The notes below the pieces were generated by a model. The model searched no databases. It worked only from the letters and a program-made list of their open reading frames with translations, and had not been told where the DNA came from. A DNA stretch of 10,727 nt from Spirochaetaceae bacterium. GTDB lineage: Bacteria > Spirochaetota > Spirochaetia > Treponematales > Breznakiellaceae. Of the stretch, positions 1-6,614 are shown piece after piece. Position 1 is the stretch's first letter. The number at the start of each line of letters is the position of its first letter. The position numbers and the translations under genes were made by a program. The stretch covers positions 1 through 10,727 of the forward strand of contig JAIRMP010000151.1 of assembly GCA_031258615.1 (NCBI GenBank), given 5' to 3'.

Positions 1-234
1 TTGCCGCCTCAATATCCGTTGAGACGGCCTCTACCGCGCTGTCCACCATAAGCCGGAGGATTTCCGTCTTTTCGGCAAGAAGCCTCTCCCATTCGATCCC
101 CGCTTTTTGCTGTTCTTCAGAAATACGCTCCTTTTCACCGTCCCACGCGGCCTTTGCCGTCTCAACATTCTTTGAGACGGCCTCTATCTTGCTGTCCGCC
201 ATAAGCCTGACGACCTCTACCTTTTCGTCAAGAA
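1..234 (-). repeat. 153-base (51-residue) repeat inside the coiled-coil gene, each copy with a palindrome
   Basis: The segment at 157-234 recurs at 4-81 with a period of 153 bases, clearest in GAGACGGCCTCT at 174 and at 21. In the protein, EKVEVVRLMADSKIEAVS matches EKTEILRLMVDSAVEAVS one unit later. Each copy holds an inverted repeat. GCCGTCTCAA (156-165) and TTGAGACGGC (172-181) are perfectly complementary around a 6-base loop; 3-12 and 19-28 repeat this with one change. The array may continue beyond the window. Confidence 0.8.
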
Positions 235-1024
235 ACTGCCGCAGCTCGGCGCTTCTTTTTTCGGCATTTTGATTCATCTCGTTTAACAGGCTGGTCTCCA
301 GTTCGTCTGAATGGCTGGCCGTAGCCGACAAAACCTTTTGCAGCGCGCTGTTGATCGTATCCATATCCTTTTCAAGATTCTGAGCGCGCGCCGCCTCTGC
401 CTGCTCTATCGCTTCGCGGTGTTCCGCGACATCGCGTTCTATTTCCTCCACCGCGTTTTTCAGGTTGGTAACGGTAACTTGTATTGATTGTAGCACGACG
501 CCGGATGTTTCTTTAACGGACCGTTCCGTTTCAGTTTTTATGCGATTCTGTATGTTATCAATAATTTTATCAATTTCATTCAATTTATCATTGGAAGAGG
601 CTACCTTTTCGGCGACAAGCTCAACGTATGCCGATTCTGACCCTATATACCGCAGGTTTTCTTCTACCTTTTCCGTCCACGAGTCCAGTTCCCTCAGGGC
701 AGATTCATATTTTTGTATTCGTGTGTTAAGTTCGTTTACCGTTGCAAGATTCTTGCCCAGGTTTTTTATTTCAGCCTCAACATTCTGTTTTAGCGCCTCC
801 GCCCGCTTAAAGTCCCCGTCAAGTATCACGCTATAATCACGCAGGGCCGCCGCTTTTTCGTCCGTAAGCGCTGTGAATTCTTTTTTTATTTCGTCTTTTA
901 GTTCCTTACCGTAGGCGCGGGCAAGGCGTATGCTCCGGCTGCCTTTGTCAAGGTAGCGGAAAAGCAGCAATGCCGCCAAAACTATTCCAAGTGTAAGCAG
1001 GTCCCCGCCATTAAAAAAATTCAT
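1..1024 (-). CDS. SpiroCoCo-like membrane-anchored coiled-coil protein, C-terminus cut by window edge
   Basis: The minus-strand frame is open from an ATG at 1024 to the window edge, giving 341 codons without a stop. Residues about 9-22 (LLTLGIVLAALLLF) form one hydrophobic segment followed by basic residues, so the protein is probably anchored in the inner membrane with the rest in the cytoplasm. The remainder is rich in Glu, Lys, Ala, Leu and Gln with heptad-like spacing, as in a long coiled coil. The opening MNFFNGGDLLTLGIVL resembles the SpiroCoCo family of treponemal coiled-coil proteins; this is from memory. Near the truncated end a 51-residue unit starts to repeat. The gene begins 5 bases after the stop of the HAD gene and has only a weak AAGAT-type ribosome site, so coupled translation is likely. 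A structural or envelope role is a guess; no catalytic motif is visible. The membrane-anchored coiled-coil call is firm, the family name less so. Confidence 0.85.
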   Translation of the reverse strand, partial: MNFFNGGDLLTLGIVLAALLLFRYLDKGSRSIRLARAYGKELKDEIKKEFTALTDEKAAALRDYSVILDGDFKRAEALKQNVEAEIKNLGKNLATVNELNTRIQKYESALRELDSWTEKVEENLRYIGSESAYVELVAEKVASSNDKLNEIDKIIDNIQNRIKTETERSVKETSGVVLQSIQVTVTNLKNAVEEIERDVAEHREAIEQAEAARAQNLEKDMDTINSALQKVLSATASHSDELETSLLNEMNQNAEKRSAELRQFLDEKVEVVRLMADSKIEAVSKNVETAKAAWDGEKERISEEQQKAGIEWERLLAEKTEILRLMVDSAVEAVSTDIEAA

Positions 1025-1029
1025 CGCCG

Positions 1030-1719
1030 CTATCTTAGCACATATTCCTGTAATTGACGATAGTGATTGAATATAAAAGTGTCCGCCAGCCCCTGGCGTC
1101 CCGGCGGAAAGCGAGGGAAGAGGCAGCGCAGGGCCGTCATCATCCCGGCGTTTTTTGCGCCGGCAACGTCGTAGGCGGGGCTGTTTCCTACATACAGTAT
1201 ACGCTGGGGAGGGGTCTCCAGCGCTTCGGCAAGACGGTGGAACGGAAGCGGATGCGGCTTTAACGCGCCTATATCTTCGCTGGAAAGTTCAGCGTCCCAC
1301 AGACCGGAAAGCCCCAGTCTGTCTATCTTTTTGCCTATAGGAAAGTCTGACAGCACGGCCAGTTTAAGGCCTCTTTCCCTGAACGAGGAAACGCACTCTT
1401 TCACGTAGGAAAACGGCGCTATCCCGGAAAACAGGTTTTCCCAGGAGGCGTATATATGCCGCGATATCAGAGTCTTGACCGTTTCCGTATCGGGCGCTTT
1501 ATTTCCCGCCCTCAGTATCTCCGCACAAAACCTTGCCTGTAAATCATGGAATGACGCCACGGCAACGCCTTCCCGCCTCAATCTGCGGCGCGCCCCGGCA
1601 AAAGCCCAAAGCAGCCGCAGGCAAAAAAGCGCCTTGGGGAGGACACGCAAATAGAAACGGTAATTGGGGTAAAGTGTGCCGTCTATATCAAAAGCCACGG
1701 CATCAATATTGTTCAGCAT
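1030..1719 (-). CDS. HAD-superfamily hydrolase (subfamily IA type, phosphatase-like)
   Basis: A 229-residue protein with the HAD motifs in order. Motif I is AFDIDGTLYP with the nucleophile D11 and D13. Motif II is the serine of AVLSDFP (S124). Motif III is the lysine of ALKPHP (K154). Motif IV is YVGNSPAYD ending in D184. The helical stretch at about residues 20-105, between motifs I and II, is where a C1 cap sits, as in phosphoglycolate phosphatase and similar enzymes. Motif IV has Asn179 where many members have Asp, a tolerated variant. The likely activity is hydrolysis of a small phosphorylated metabolite in the cytoplasm; the substrate cannot be read from the sequence. The ATG at 1719 directly precedes motif I and is the only sensible start, though no good Shine-Dalgarno precedes it. 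A weak promoter-like pair (TTGCCA, 17 bases, TACGGT) lies just upstream. The next gene follows after 5 bases, suggesting a two-gene operon. Confidence 0.9.
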   Translation of the reverse strand: MLNNIDAVAFDIDGTLYPNYRFYLRVLPKALFCLRLLWAFAGARRRLRREGVAVASFHDLQARFCAEILRAGNKAPDTETVKTLISRHIYASWENLFSGIAPFSYVKECVSSFRERGLKLAVLSDFPIGKKIDRLGLSGLWDAELSSEDIGALKPHPLPFHRLAEALETPPQRILYVGNSPAYDVAGAKNAGMMTALRCLFPRFPPGRQGLADTFIFNHYRQLQEYVLR

Positions 1720-1748
1720 AAATCTAGTTTACCGTACACCAACAACCA

Positions 1749-1777
1749 GGAATTGGCAATGCAGGACGGGCAATTCC
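1749..1777. repeat. Short inverted repeat upstream of the HAD gene
   Basis: GGAATTG (1749-1755) and CAATTCC (1771-1777) are perfectly complementary, separated by 15 bases. It lies 30-60 bases upstream of the HAD start codon, so it could be an operator or leader hairpin. It lacks a T-run on the side that would make it a good terminator for the minus-strand gene upstream. It may be chance. Confidence 0.3.
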
Positions 1778-1822
1778 GAATTCAAAAAAGAAGTGATATA
1801 CAGGCCAGATGGGACGGGAATA

Positions 1823-2058
1823 ATGAACCGCCACTCCGCTCTGCGCTAAACTTGACCCACGGAATCATGCGATGTGCCGCCGGTAAGCTGGCAGAATATT
1901 TCATCAACCCTATCCATATCTTAGTTTATGTCGAAACTTTTTCTTGTCAGCATAATCCATCACCAAGTTTTTGGCTTTTAGCAGAGTGAAGCATGAAGTA
2001 TTCCAACGATGAAAAACATTTGTGGGCTAAGTTTAGCCTTCAGAGCGGAGCGGTTCAT
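1823..2058. repeat. Long imperfect inverted repeat, MITE-like or structured-RNA element
   Basis: The arm at 1823-1860, read on the minus strand, matches the plus strand at 2022-2058. Both begin GTGGG, share AAGTTTAGC, then AGAGCGGAG, and end CGGTTCAT. About 33 of 40 aligned columns agree, with two small gaps, counted by eye. The arms enclose about 160 bases. The right arm also contains a small palindrome, GGCTAA-GT-TTAGCC. No transposase is present and I find no clear target-site duplication next to the arms, so a miniature transposable element is possible but unproven. A long RNA hairpin is the alternative. The enclosed bases hold two very short overlapping minus-strand frames (1910-1960 and 1846-1917) that could be the relic of a gene. 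Confidence 0.6.
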
Positions 2059-2246
2059 CGAAAAAGCGTACCCGGCGCCGGTTGCCATGCGGTAAGGTGA
2101 GTTACACTACGGAACCTCCAGACCGGCACGGCGGGATGCAGGTATGGAACTGTTCCGCAAGGAAATAGTGTAGTAGGCTGCGGCCTCTACATACCCGGCT
2201 CATACAAGCGCCGCTGGTTCACTCATCTATTTTGACCGGGCCGTTC
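2059..2246. other. GC-rich non-coding stretch with many complementary segments, possible structured RNA
   Basis: No credible gene covers this interval. It is dense in short complementary blocks: the palindrome CCGGCGCCGG just after 2070; TACACTA (2103-2109) with TAGTGTA (2166-2172), nesting GGAAC (2111-2115) with GTTCC (2152-2156); GGTATG (2141-2146) with CATACC (2190-2195); and a hairpin at 2170-2190. Some pairings exclude each other. A fragment around 2151-2200 (GCAAGGAAATAG, then GTAGGCTGC, then ACCCGGCT) recalls the 3' half of RNase P RNA. However, I cannot find the universal 5' partner GAGGAAAGTCC, so I do not call it that. It could belong to the inverted-repeat element beside it, or be an orphan structured RNA. 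Strand is unknown. Confidence 0.35.
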
Positions 2247-3158
2247 CTACCACAAAAAATCCATGTTTACATCCTCGTAGCTGCCGGAACCGTCACGTTG
2301 CGGCTGCGGGATCAGTTTGTTAAGCGTCCGCTTGCATTTGATCAGCGCCAATCTTGAATCTATCGTTCCCTTGGGGATACCCGTAACCTCCGCTAACTCG
2401 CTGTTTGACGCCTCGATCCGTATTGACTTGAGACATTTCCGCATCTTCGCCAAACGCTTGCGGCCTCTATCCAGATACCGTGAAAAAAGCCTGTTAAAAT
2501 ACGTATTTTCATCTTTTTGGGACAGCCACTTCTCGTAGGTAAGACAGCGGTAGTACAGGCAATGCGCGGAGTCGCTCAGCCTTTGCAGCTTTGTAATCTT
2601 TTTTATTTGCAGGCGGCGCAACGTATTAACCATTTCTCCCAGCACATCCGGGTCCATGCCGATTGCGGCGGCAGCTTTGTCAACCAGGCTGTCCGATACG
2701 TAGTAGAAAGACTTCAACAGTACAAGCATGATATGTTTTTGCAAATTTAAGTCACAATTTACATACATTCCGTCACCTGATTCATCATCTATTTCAGGTT
2801 CACAGACAAACGAGTCATAAAATGATTCATCGCTGCTTGCACTCCAGCAGGCAAGCTCCGTAGCGGTTCGCTTCCGGTCATACCGCCTGTAATGGCGGTA
2901 TGAATAACGAAGCGTTGCTGCCATGTAAACGCTGAATGACGCAATGCGGCTATCATAGTGGTCTATTACGCGCTGCATTGCCGGGTAAAACCAGCATAAA
3001 AAATCGATACGATCGCTCTGGTTTTTGAAGGCCAGCCCATAGTGTCCGTTGGGACATTCCAGCACGTGCCTAAAGATACTTGTCTCAAGCTCATGCTTAC
3101 TCAAATTCCCGTCAACATACTGCTGGTAAAATAACGATAATTGTGTATCATCGTTCAT
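2247..3158 (-). CDS. Sigma-70-like regulatory protein, probably spirochaete-specific, function unknown
   Basis: A 303-residue soluble protein that I cannot name. Residues about 248-280 look like sigma-70 region 4.2: SNSELAEVTGIPKGTIDSRL followed by basic residues is a helix-turn-helix of the kind that reads the -35 element. Residues about 50-98, with FYPAMQRVIDHYDSRIASFS, then a YMAATLRYSYRHYRR-type helix and basic residues, resemble region 2 of group 3/4 sigma factors. Between them is an acidic linker (about 108-130, rich in Asp, Glu and Ser) and an unusually long helical middle (about 138-245) with many Lys and Arg. The total is longer than an ECF sigma factor. It could be a divergent sigma factor or a regulator built from sigma parts. 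It has a strong AAGGAGT site 6 bases before ATG and a long upstream gap, so it is probably transcribed alone. There are no membrane segments. Coding status is secure; function is inferred. Confidence 0.85.
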   Translation of the reverse strand: MNDDTQLSLFYQQYVDGNLSKHELETSIFRHVLECPNGHYGLAFKNQSDRIDFLCWFYPAMQRVIDHYDSRIASFSVYMAATLRYSYRHYRRYDRKRTATELACWSASSDESFYDSFVCEPEIDDESGDGMYVNCDLNLQKHIMLVLLKSFYYVSDSLVDKAAAAIGMDPDVLGEMVNTLRRLQIKKITKLQRLSDSAHCLYYRCLTYEKWLSQKDENTYFNRLFSRYLDRGRKRLAKMRKCLKSIRIEASNSELAEVTGIPKGTIDSRLALIKCKRTLNKLIPQPQRDGSGSYEDVNMDFLW

Positions 3159-3398
3159 AATTTTACTCCTTGAAAAAAGTTATGGAATTATTTTTGCATT
3201 GGCTTGGCGCAAAAACTAATAAATTTTATTTTTTCCGCGATATTTATACACGTTTATCATATTTTGCGTTTTCAGATTATGTGTTTTTCAAAATGAATCA
3301 GGAGAGGATAACTTCGCCGTTACATGCGTACATACTGAATGTGCGGAGTTGGCGCAAATGCCGGGTTTGCTTTACAGGGAACTCCCATATTCCGAAAG
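3159..3398 (-). promoter_or_regulatory. AT-rich leader and presumed promoter of the sigma-like gene
   Basis: This 240-base gap between ybeY and the sigma-like gene is AT-rich in the half nearest the latter (about 3170-3300), as expected of a promoter. On the minus strand there is a -10-like TATGAT (3256-3261), but no good -35 at the right distance, so the exact promoter is uncertain. The ribosome site AAGGAGT (3165-3171) sits 6 bases before the ATG and is the best in the window. The 10-mer TTGGCGCAAA occurs twice (3204-3213 and 3349-3358) and could be an operator pair. I see no convincing terminator after ybeY, only a weak GGGA/TCCC hairpin without a T-run. Confidence 0.4.
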
Positions 3399-3878
3399 CT
3401 AAGCGTTATTTTCACCGTGAAGGCAATGCGTATAACCCACCGGGCGGCTGCCTTTCAGAAGACGCTCCTGTAGCAGCAGCATTTCTTCTTCCGGCGAGTT
3501 TGTCGCGTGATCGTAGCCCTTCAGGTGCAGGATGCCGTGAATCAGGAGGCGGCGCAGTTCTTCGTCTTCGTCAACATTGAACGCTTTGCTGTTGGACGCA
3601 AGGGTTTCAAGCGATATGACAATGTCGCCGCTTGCGTAACGCCGCTCGCCGTCTTCGGTAAGCGTTTCGCCCAGAGGAAACGACAGCACGTCCGTAGGCT
3701 CATCTTTGCCCCGGAAACGCCGGTTAAGGCCGCGGATAAAACCGTCATTGCAGAAAAGTACGGAGATGTCCCAGTTATCGCAGGAGAGTTTGTCGCAGAC
3801 GGCGGCGGCAAATTCCGCTGCCCGCCCCGCCCAGTCAGGCAGTTCCACGCCTTCCGCGCCTATGTCTACCCGGTTCAC
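3399..3878 (-). CDS. ybeY: Endoribonuclease YbeY (rRNA maturation factor)
   Basis: A 159-residue protein with the full YbeY signature. HGILHLKGYDH (H114, H118, H124) is the three-histidine metal site. It is preceded by the family blocks LNRRFRGKDEPTDVLSFP (residues 51-68) and GDIVIS (84-89). YbeY is a zinc-dependent single-strand endoribonuclease that acts in 16S rRNA 3'-end processing and ribosome quality control in the cytoplasm. The start is GTG at 3878, immediately after the recG TAG stop and in the same frame, so there is no other upstream start. GGGGTG inside the end of recG may serve as a weak ribosome site, and translation probably depends on ribosomes finishing recG. It is the last gene of the dnaE-yggT-recG-ybeY cluster. 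Length is normal for the family. Confidence 0.95.
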   Translation of the reverse strand: MNRVDIGAEGVELPDWAGRAAEFAAAVCDKLSCDNWDISVLFCNDGFIRGLNRRFRGKDEPTDVLSFPLGETLTEDGERRYASGDIVISLETLASNSKAFNVDEDEELRRLLIHGILHLKGYDHATNSPEEEMLLLQERLLKGSRPVGYTHCLHGENNA

Positions 3879-5996
3879 CTACACCCCGGCGTCGGAAAAG
3901 GGCGGCGCGCGGCGGAGAACCGCGCCTATGCAGAGGTTTTCAGGCAGGAGGAGACCCGGATCGGCTTCCAGAATGGCGAAAGCGTCCACGCGGGCGCGGG
4001 CAAGCTCAGCGGCGTCACGAACCGGATCGGCAATCCCAAGTTTCAGATACCCCGACTGTTCCGTACCCGCTATCTGGCCGGGGCCGCGCAGCTTTAAGTC
4101 CTCCTCCGCAATCATAAAACCGTCACTGTTTTCGAGCATCACTTTTAGACGCTGTTTGCCGTCTTCTGTAAGCTCATCGGAATAAACCAGGAAGCAAAAA
4201 GACTGCGCCTCCCCGCGTCCCACGCGCCCGCGAAGCTGGTGCAGGGCGGAAAGGCCAAAACGTTCAGCGTGTTCAATCACCATGCACGCCGCGTTGGGCA
4301 CGTCAACGCCCACCTCAACAACGCTTGTCGCAACGAGTATCTTTGTCACGCCGGTACGGAACGATTCCATTATCCGCTTTTTCTGTTCTTCATCGATTCT
4401 TGAATGAACGAGCGCAAGCGGTATACCGGGAAAAACTTCTTTGGCAAGCCGGGCCGCCATAGACTCGGCGTCTTTCAATGTTTGTTGAATAAGCTCGCCC
4501 GGCCTCTCGTCCCCCCCGCCTTCGATAAGCGGGTAAACAAAGTAAGCCTGCCTTCCCTGTTCAAGCTCGCGCCGCACAAAATCGTAGACCTTTTTTTCGT
4601 TGGATTCTCGCGCAAGGTGAGTCGCTATAGGTTTTCGTCCGGGCGGCAGATCGGGAATCACGGAAATATCCATATCGCCAAAGACTGTCAGCGCAAGCGT
4701 GCGCGGTATGGGAGTCGCGCTCATCATTAAAAGGTCGCAGCGCTCCCCCTTTGCCAGAATTGCCTGACGCTGGGTAACGCCGAAGCGGTGCTGTTCGTCA
4801 ATCACAACAAGCGATAATTTTTTGTAAACAACATTGTTGGAAAACAATGCGTGCGTACCAAGAATTATATCAATATCACCAGCGGCAAGCGACCTTAAAA
4901 GTTGATTCCTGCCTGATGTTTTTATATTGCCTGTAAGGAACGCTACACGGATGCCCAGCGGTTCAAGAAGGCGGGCGGCGTTGTCAGCGTGCTGCTGCGC
5001 CAAAAGTTCTGTCGGGGCCATAATCGCGGCTTGAGCTCCGAAATCAACCGCTTTTAGCGCCGCCAGAAACGATACGAGCGTCTTACCGGAGCCTACATCA
5101 CCCTGCAACAGCCGCGCCATAGGGCAGGCGCCGTCCATATCGCGGTTAATGTCCCGTAAGGCAGCCTCCTGCCCCTTTGTCAGCGCGAACGGAAGGCGCT
5201 CCAGGAGCCGCTTTTGCAGCGGCGTCTTTTCGCCGTCCGCCGCATAACGCGCCGCGCCGCTATGCGCCGCGCCGCCGCTGCCCAGGCTTTTCCGTTCAAG
5301 GGAACGTTTCCCAACAATGATTTCCAGGTAAAAAAGTTCTTCGTAGATGAGAGTTTTTTTTGCGAGCTCAAGTTCGGAAATAGTTCTTGGAAAATGTATA
5401 GTGTTGAGCGCGTCCGCCTTTGAAAGAAGGTTGTCGCGTTTTATTATTGAAGCGGGCAATTCATTTTCAAGCGGGGCGGCGTACTGGCGAAGCGCGTTCC
5501 GCATAATGGCGCGGACATAATTCTGCGTAAGCCCCGCGCTCAGCGGGTACACGGGCAGTATGCGAAAAAAATTTGTTTCCGCCGCCCCCTCCCCCGCCGC
5601 CTCGAATTCAAACGATGTTGATTGCAGCTCTCCGTATTTGTATGAAAAGCTGCCAAAAATCCGGTAGCGGTTTCCCGGTACAAGCTGCTTTTCCAGGAAC
5701 GGACGGTTGAAGCAGACGAGTACCGCGCGGGCCGTCTCGTCCGCTATATACACCTTCAGCGTTTTCATCCTTCCTAACTGAGCCAAGACATTGCTGACGA
5801 CAGTTACAACGGTACAGACTGTTCCCCTGTCAAAATCACGGAGCGGAACAGGGCGGCTGCGGTCTTCCCAATCACGCGGGTAATGGCATAATAGACGGCC
5901 AACATTATGTATTCCCATATTGAGAAACGGCTTTATTTTAGCCGGGCCCGCGCCTTTTACACGATCAAGGGACGCCGTTAATTCCCGTAAAAACAA
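3879..5996 (-). CDS. recG: ATP-dependent DNA helicase RecG
   Basis: A 705-residue superfamily 2 helicase that remodels stalled replication forks and branch-migrates Holliday junctions. Domains in order are the N-terminal wedge with its OB fold (about 55-150), then two helicase lobes. Walker A is GDVGSGKT (299-306), motif II is DEQH (400-403), motif III is SAT (426-428), and motif VI is QLRGRVGRG (587-595). The RecG-type C-terminal region follows with LKLRGPGQIAGTEQSG (634-649). Length is typical. The start is TTG at 5996: AAGGAA (6005-6010) lies 8 bases upstream, the N-terminus aligns with the family, and the next Met (residue 27) is too far in. That ribosome site overlaps the yggT stop TAA, implying coupling. 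Residues about 236-256 are an Ala/Gly-rich insertion in the linker before the helicase core, encoded by GC-rich repeats. Confidence 0.97.
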   Translation of the reverse strand: MFLRELTASLDRVKGAGPAKIKPFLNMGIHNVGRLLCHYPRDWEDRSRPVPLRDFDRGTVCTVVTVVSNVLAQLGRMKTLKVYIADETARAVLVCFNRPFLEKQLVPGNRYRIFGSFSYKYGELQSTSFEFEAAGEGAAETNFFRILPVYPLSAGLTQNYVRAIMRNALRQYAAPLENELPASIIKRDNLLSKADALNTIHFPRTISELELAKKTLIYEELFYLEIIVGKRSLERKSLGSGGAAHSGAARYAADGEKTPLQKRLLERLPFALTKGQEAALRDINRDMDGACPMARLLQGDVGSGKTLVSFLAALKAVDFGAQAAIMAPTELLAQQHADNAARLLEPLGIRVAFLTGNIKTSGRNQLLRSLAAGDIDIILGTHALFSNNVVYKKLSLVVIDEQHRFGVTQRQAILAKGERCDLLMMSATPIPRTLALTVFGDMDISVIPDLPPGRKPIATHLARESNEKKVYDFVRRELEQGRQAYFVYPLIEGGGDERPGELIQQTLKDAESMAARLAKEVFPGIPLALVHSRIDEEQKKRIMESFRTGVTKILVATSVVEVGVDVPNAACMVIEHAERFGLSALHQLRGRVGRGEAQSFCFLVYSDELTEDGKQRLKVMLENSDGFMIAEEDLKLRGPGQIAGTEQSGYLKLGIADPVRDAAELARARVDAFAILEADPGLLLPENLCIGAVLRRAPPFSDAGV

Positions 5997-6004
5997 CTCT
6001 GTAT

Positions 6005-6010
6005 TTCCTT
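6005..6010 (-). promoter_or_regulatory. Ribosome binding site of recG, overlapping the yggT stop
   Basis: On the minus strand the yggT stop TAA runs directly into GGAA, forming TAAGGAA. It lies 8 bases before a TTG codon. This decides the TTG start of recG, which has no nearby ATG, and suggests termination-reinitiation coupling between the two genes. Confidence 0.7.
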
Positions 6011-6602
6011 AAATTGGAAGCCCGATAAAAAGTTTTTGAAGCAAATGCGTAATTGCGCCGAGCGCGGCTCCCAAAAACACTAACACGGCTATGGCCGCGA
6101 TTAAACCGGTCAAATAGTGGACGATCCTGTTTTGAAACAGAATTCTATTTATGCGGAACTGAATGGGGGACGCTATGGCGTCAATAATTCTCCAAAAAGG
6201 CGCGTACGTGTTTGCCCTTGCAATGTATGCAACGAGGCGCAGTATCAGAACAATTGTAAAAAAACCCATGATGAAGGATGCCGCGGACCAAACCGCACTG
6301 AGGCATATTGCCAGAATTATCCCTATGCTTATTCTGCCGAAACGCGCAATGGTTGATACAATACTGTTTACGACTGAAAGAACGGCGAGCGCGGCGACGG
6401 GTGAAATATCTATGCTGCCGGTGCGGAGGCCTGTAAATCTCCTGAAATAGTTCAGGTACGGGTCCGTAATTCCGCAGAGTATATCAAGGGGGCGTCCGGA
6501 ATAGCCGCTCCCGCTGAACCATGAAAGGAATATCCGTATAAAAATCAGTATAGTAAATATGTTAAGCGCGCCGCTCAATACAGCCATTATAGTTTGTATC
6601 AT
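6009..6602 (-). CDS. YggT-family integral membrane protein
   Basis: A 197-residue, very hydrophobic protein with two copies of the YggT module. Copy one has RIFLSWF followed by DPYLNYFRRF. Copy two has RLVAYIARA followed by FWRIIDAIASPIQFRI. In each, hydrophobic helices flank a proline-containing amphipathic stretch. I see about four membrane segments, near residues 5-28, 68-85, 93-120 and 163-186. The molecular function is not well defined; relatives have been linked to cell division, membrane organisation and, in plastids (YCF19), nucleoid or thylakoid functions. I chose ATG at 6602. An upstream in-frame TTG at 6614 would add four residues but overlaps the GAGAGGG ribosome site (6606-6612). 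The gene sits 12 bases after dnaE and 12 before recG, so it is probably cotranscribed with replication and repair genes. Confidence 0.9.
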   Translation of the reverse strand: MIQTIMAVLSGALNIFTILIFIRIFLSWFSGSGYSGRPLDILCGITDPYLNYFRRFTGLRTGSIDISPVAALAVLSVVNSIVSTIARFGRISIGIILAICLSAVWSAASFIMGFFTIVLILRLVAYIARANTYAPFWRIIDAIASPIQFRINRILFQNRIVHYLTGLIAAIAVLVFLGAALGAITHLLQKLFIGLPI

Positions 6603-6605
6603 TTT

Positions 6606-6612
6606 CCCTCTC
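6606..6612 (-). promoter_or_regulatory. Ribosome binding site that decides the yggT start
   Basis: GAGAGGG on the minus strand precedes ATG at 6602 with a short spacer of 3-4 bases. It lies between the dnaE stop (6615-6617) and the ATG. The alternative TTG at 6614 lies upstream of, and touching, this site, so it is unlikely to be the start. Confidence 0.6.
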
Positions 6613-6614
6613 AA

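Noticed and set aside
465..836. Plus-strand 123-residue frame
   Set aside because: It is antisense to the coiled-coil gene, Ser/Phe-rich as expected from the complement of Glu/Lys-rich codons.
1753..1989. Plus-strand 78-residue frame in the 1720-2246 gap
   Set aside because: No ribosome site, it runs through the left arm of the inverted repeat, and its composition is not protein-like. I treat it as chance.
2059..2246. RNase P RNA
   Set aside because: Only 3'-half-like phrases are present. The conserved GAGGAAAGTCC segment that must pair with them is missing upstream, and the available length is too short.
3170..3580. Plus-strand 136-residue frame divergent from the sigma-like gene
   Set aside because: It starts with TTG, has no ribosome site, and its second half is antisense to ybeY. 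The translation resembles no family I know.
3507..4185. Plus-strand frames antisense to ybeY and recG
   Set aside because: Arg/Ala/Pro-rich shadow frames opposite well-identified conserved genes, with no ribosome sites.
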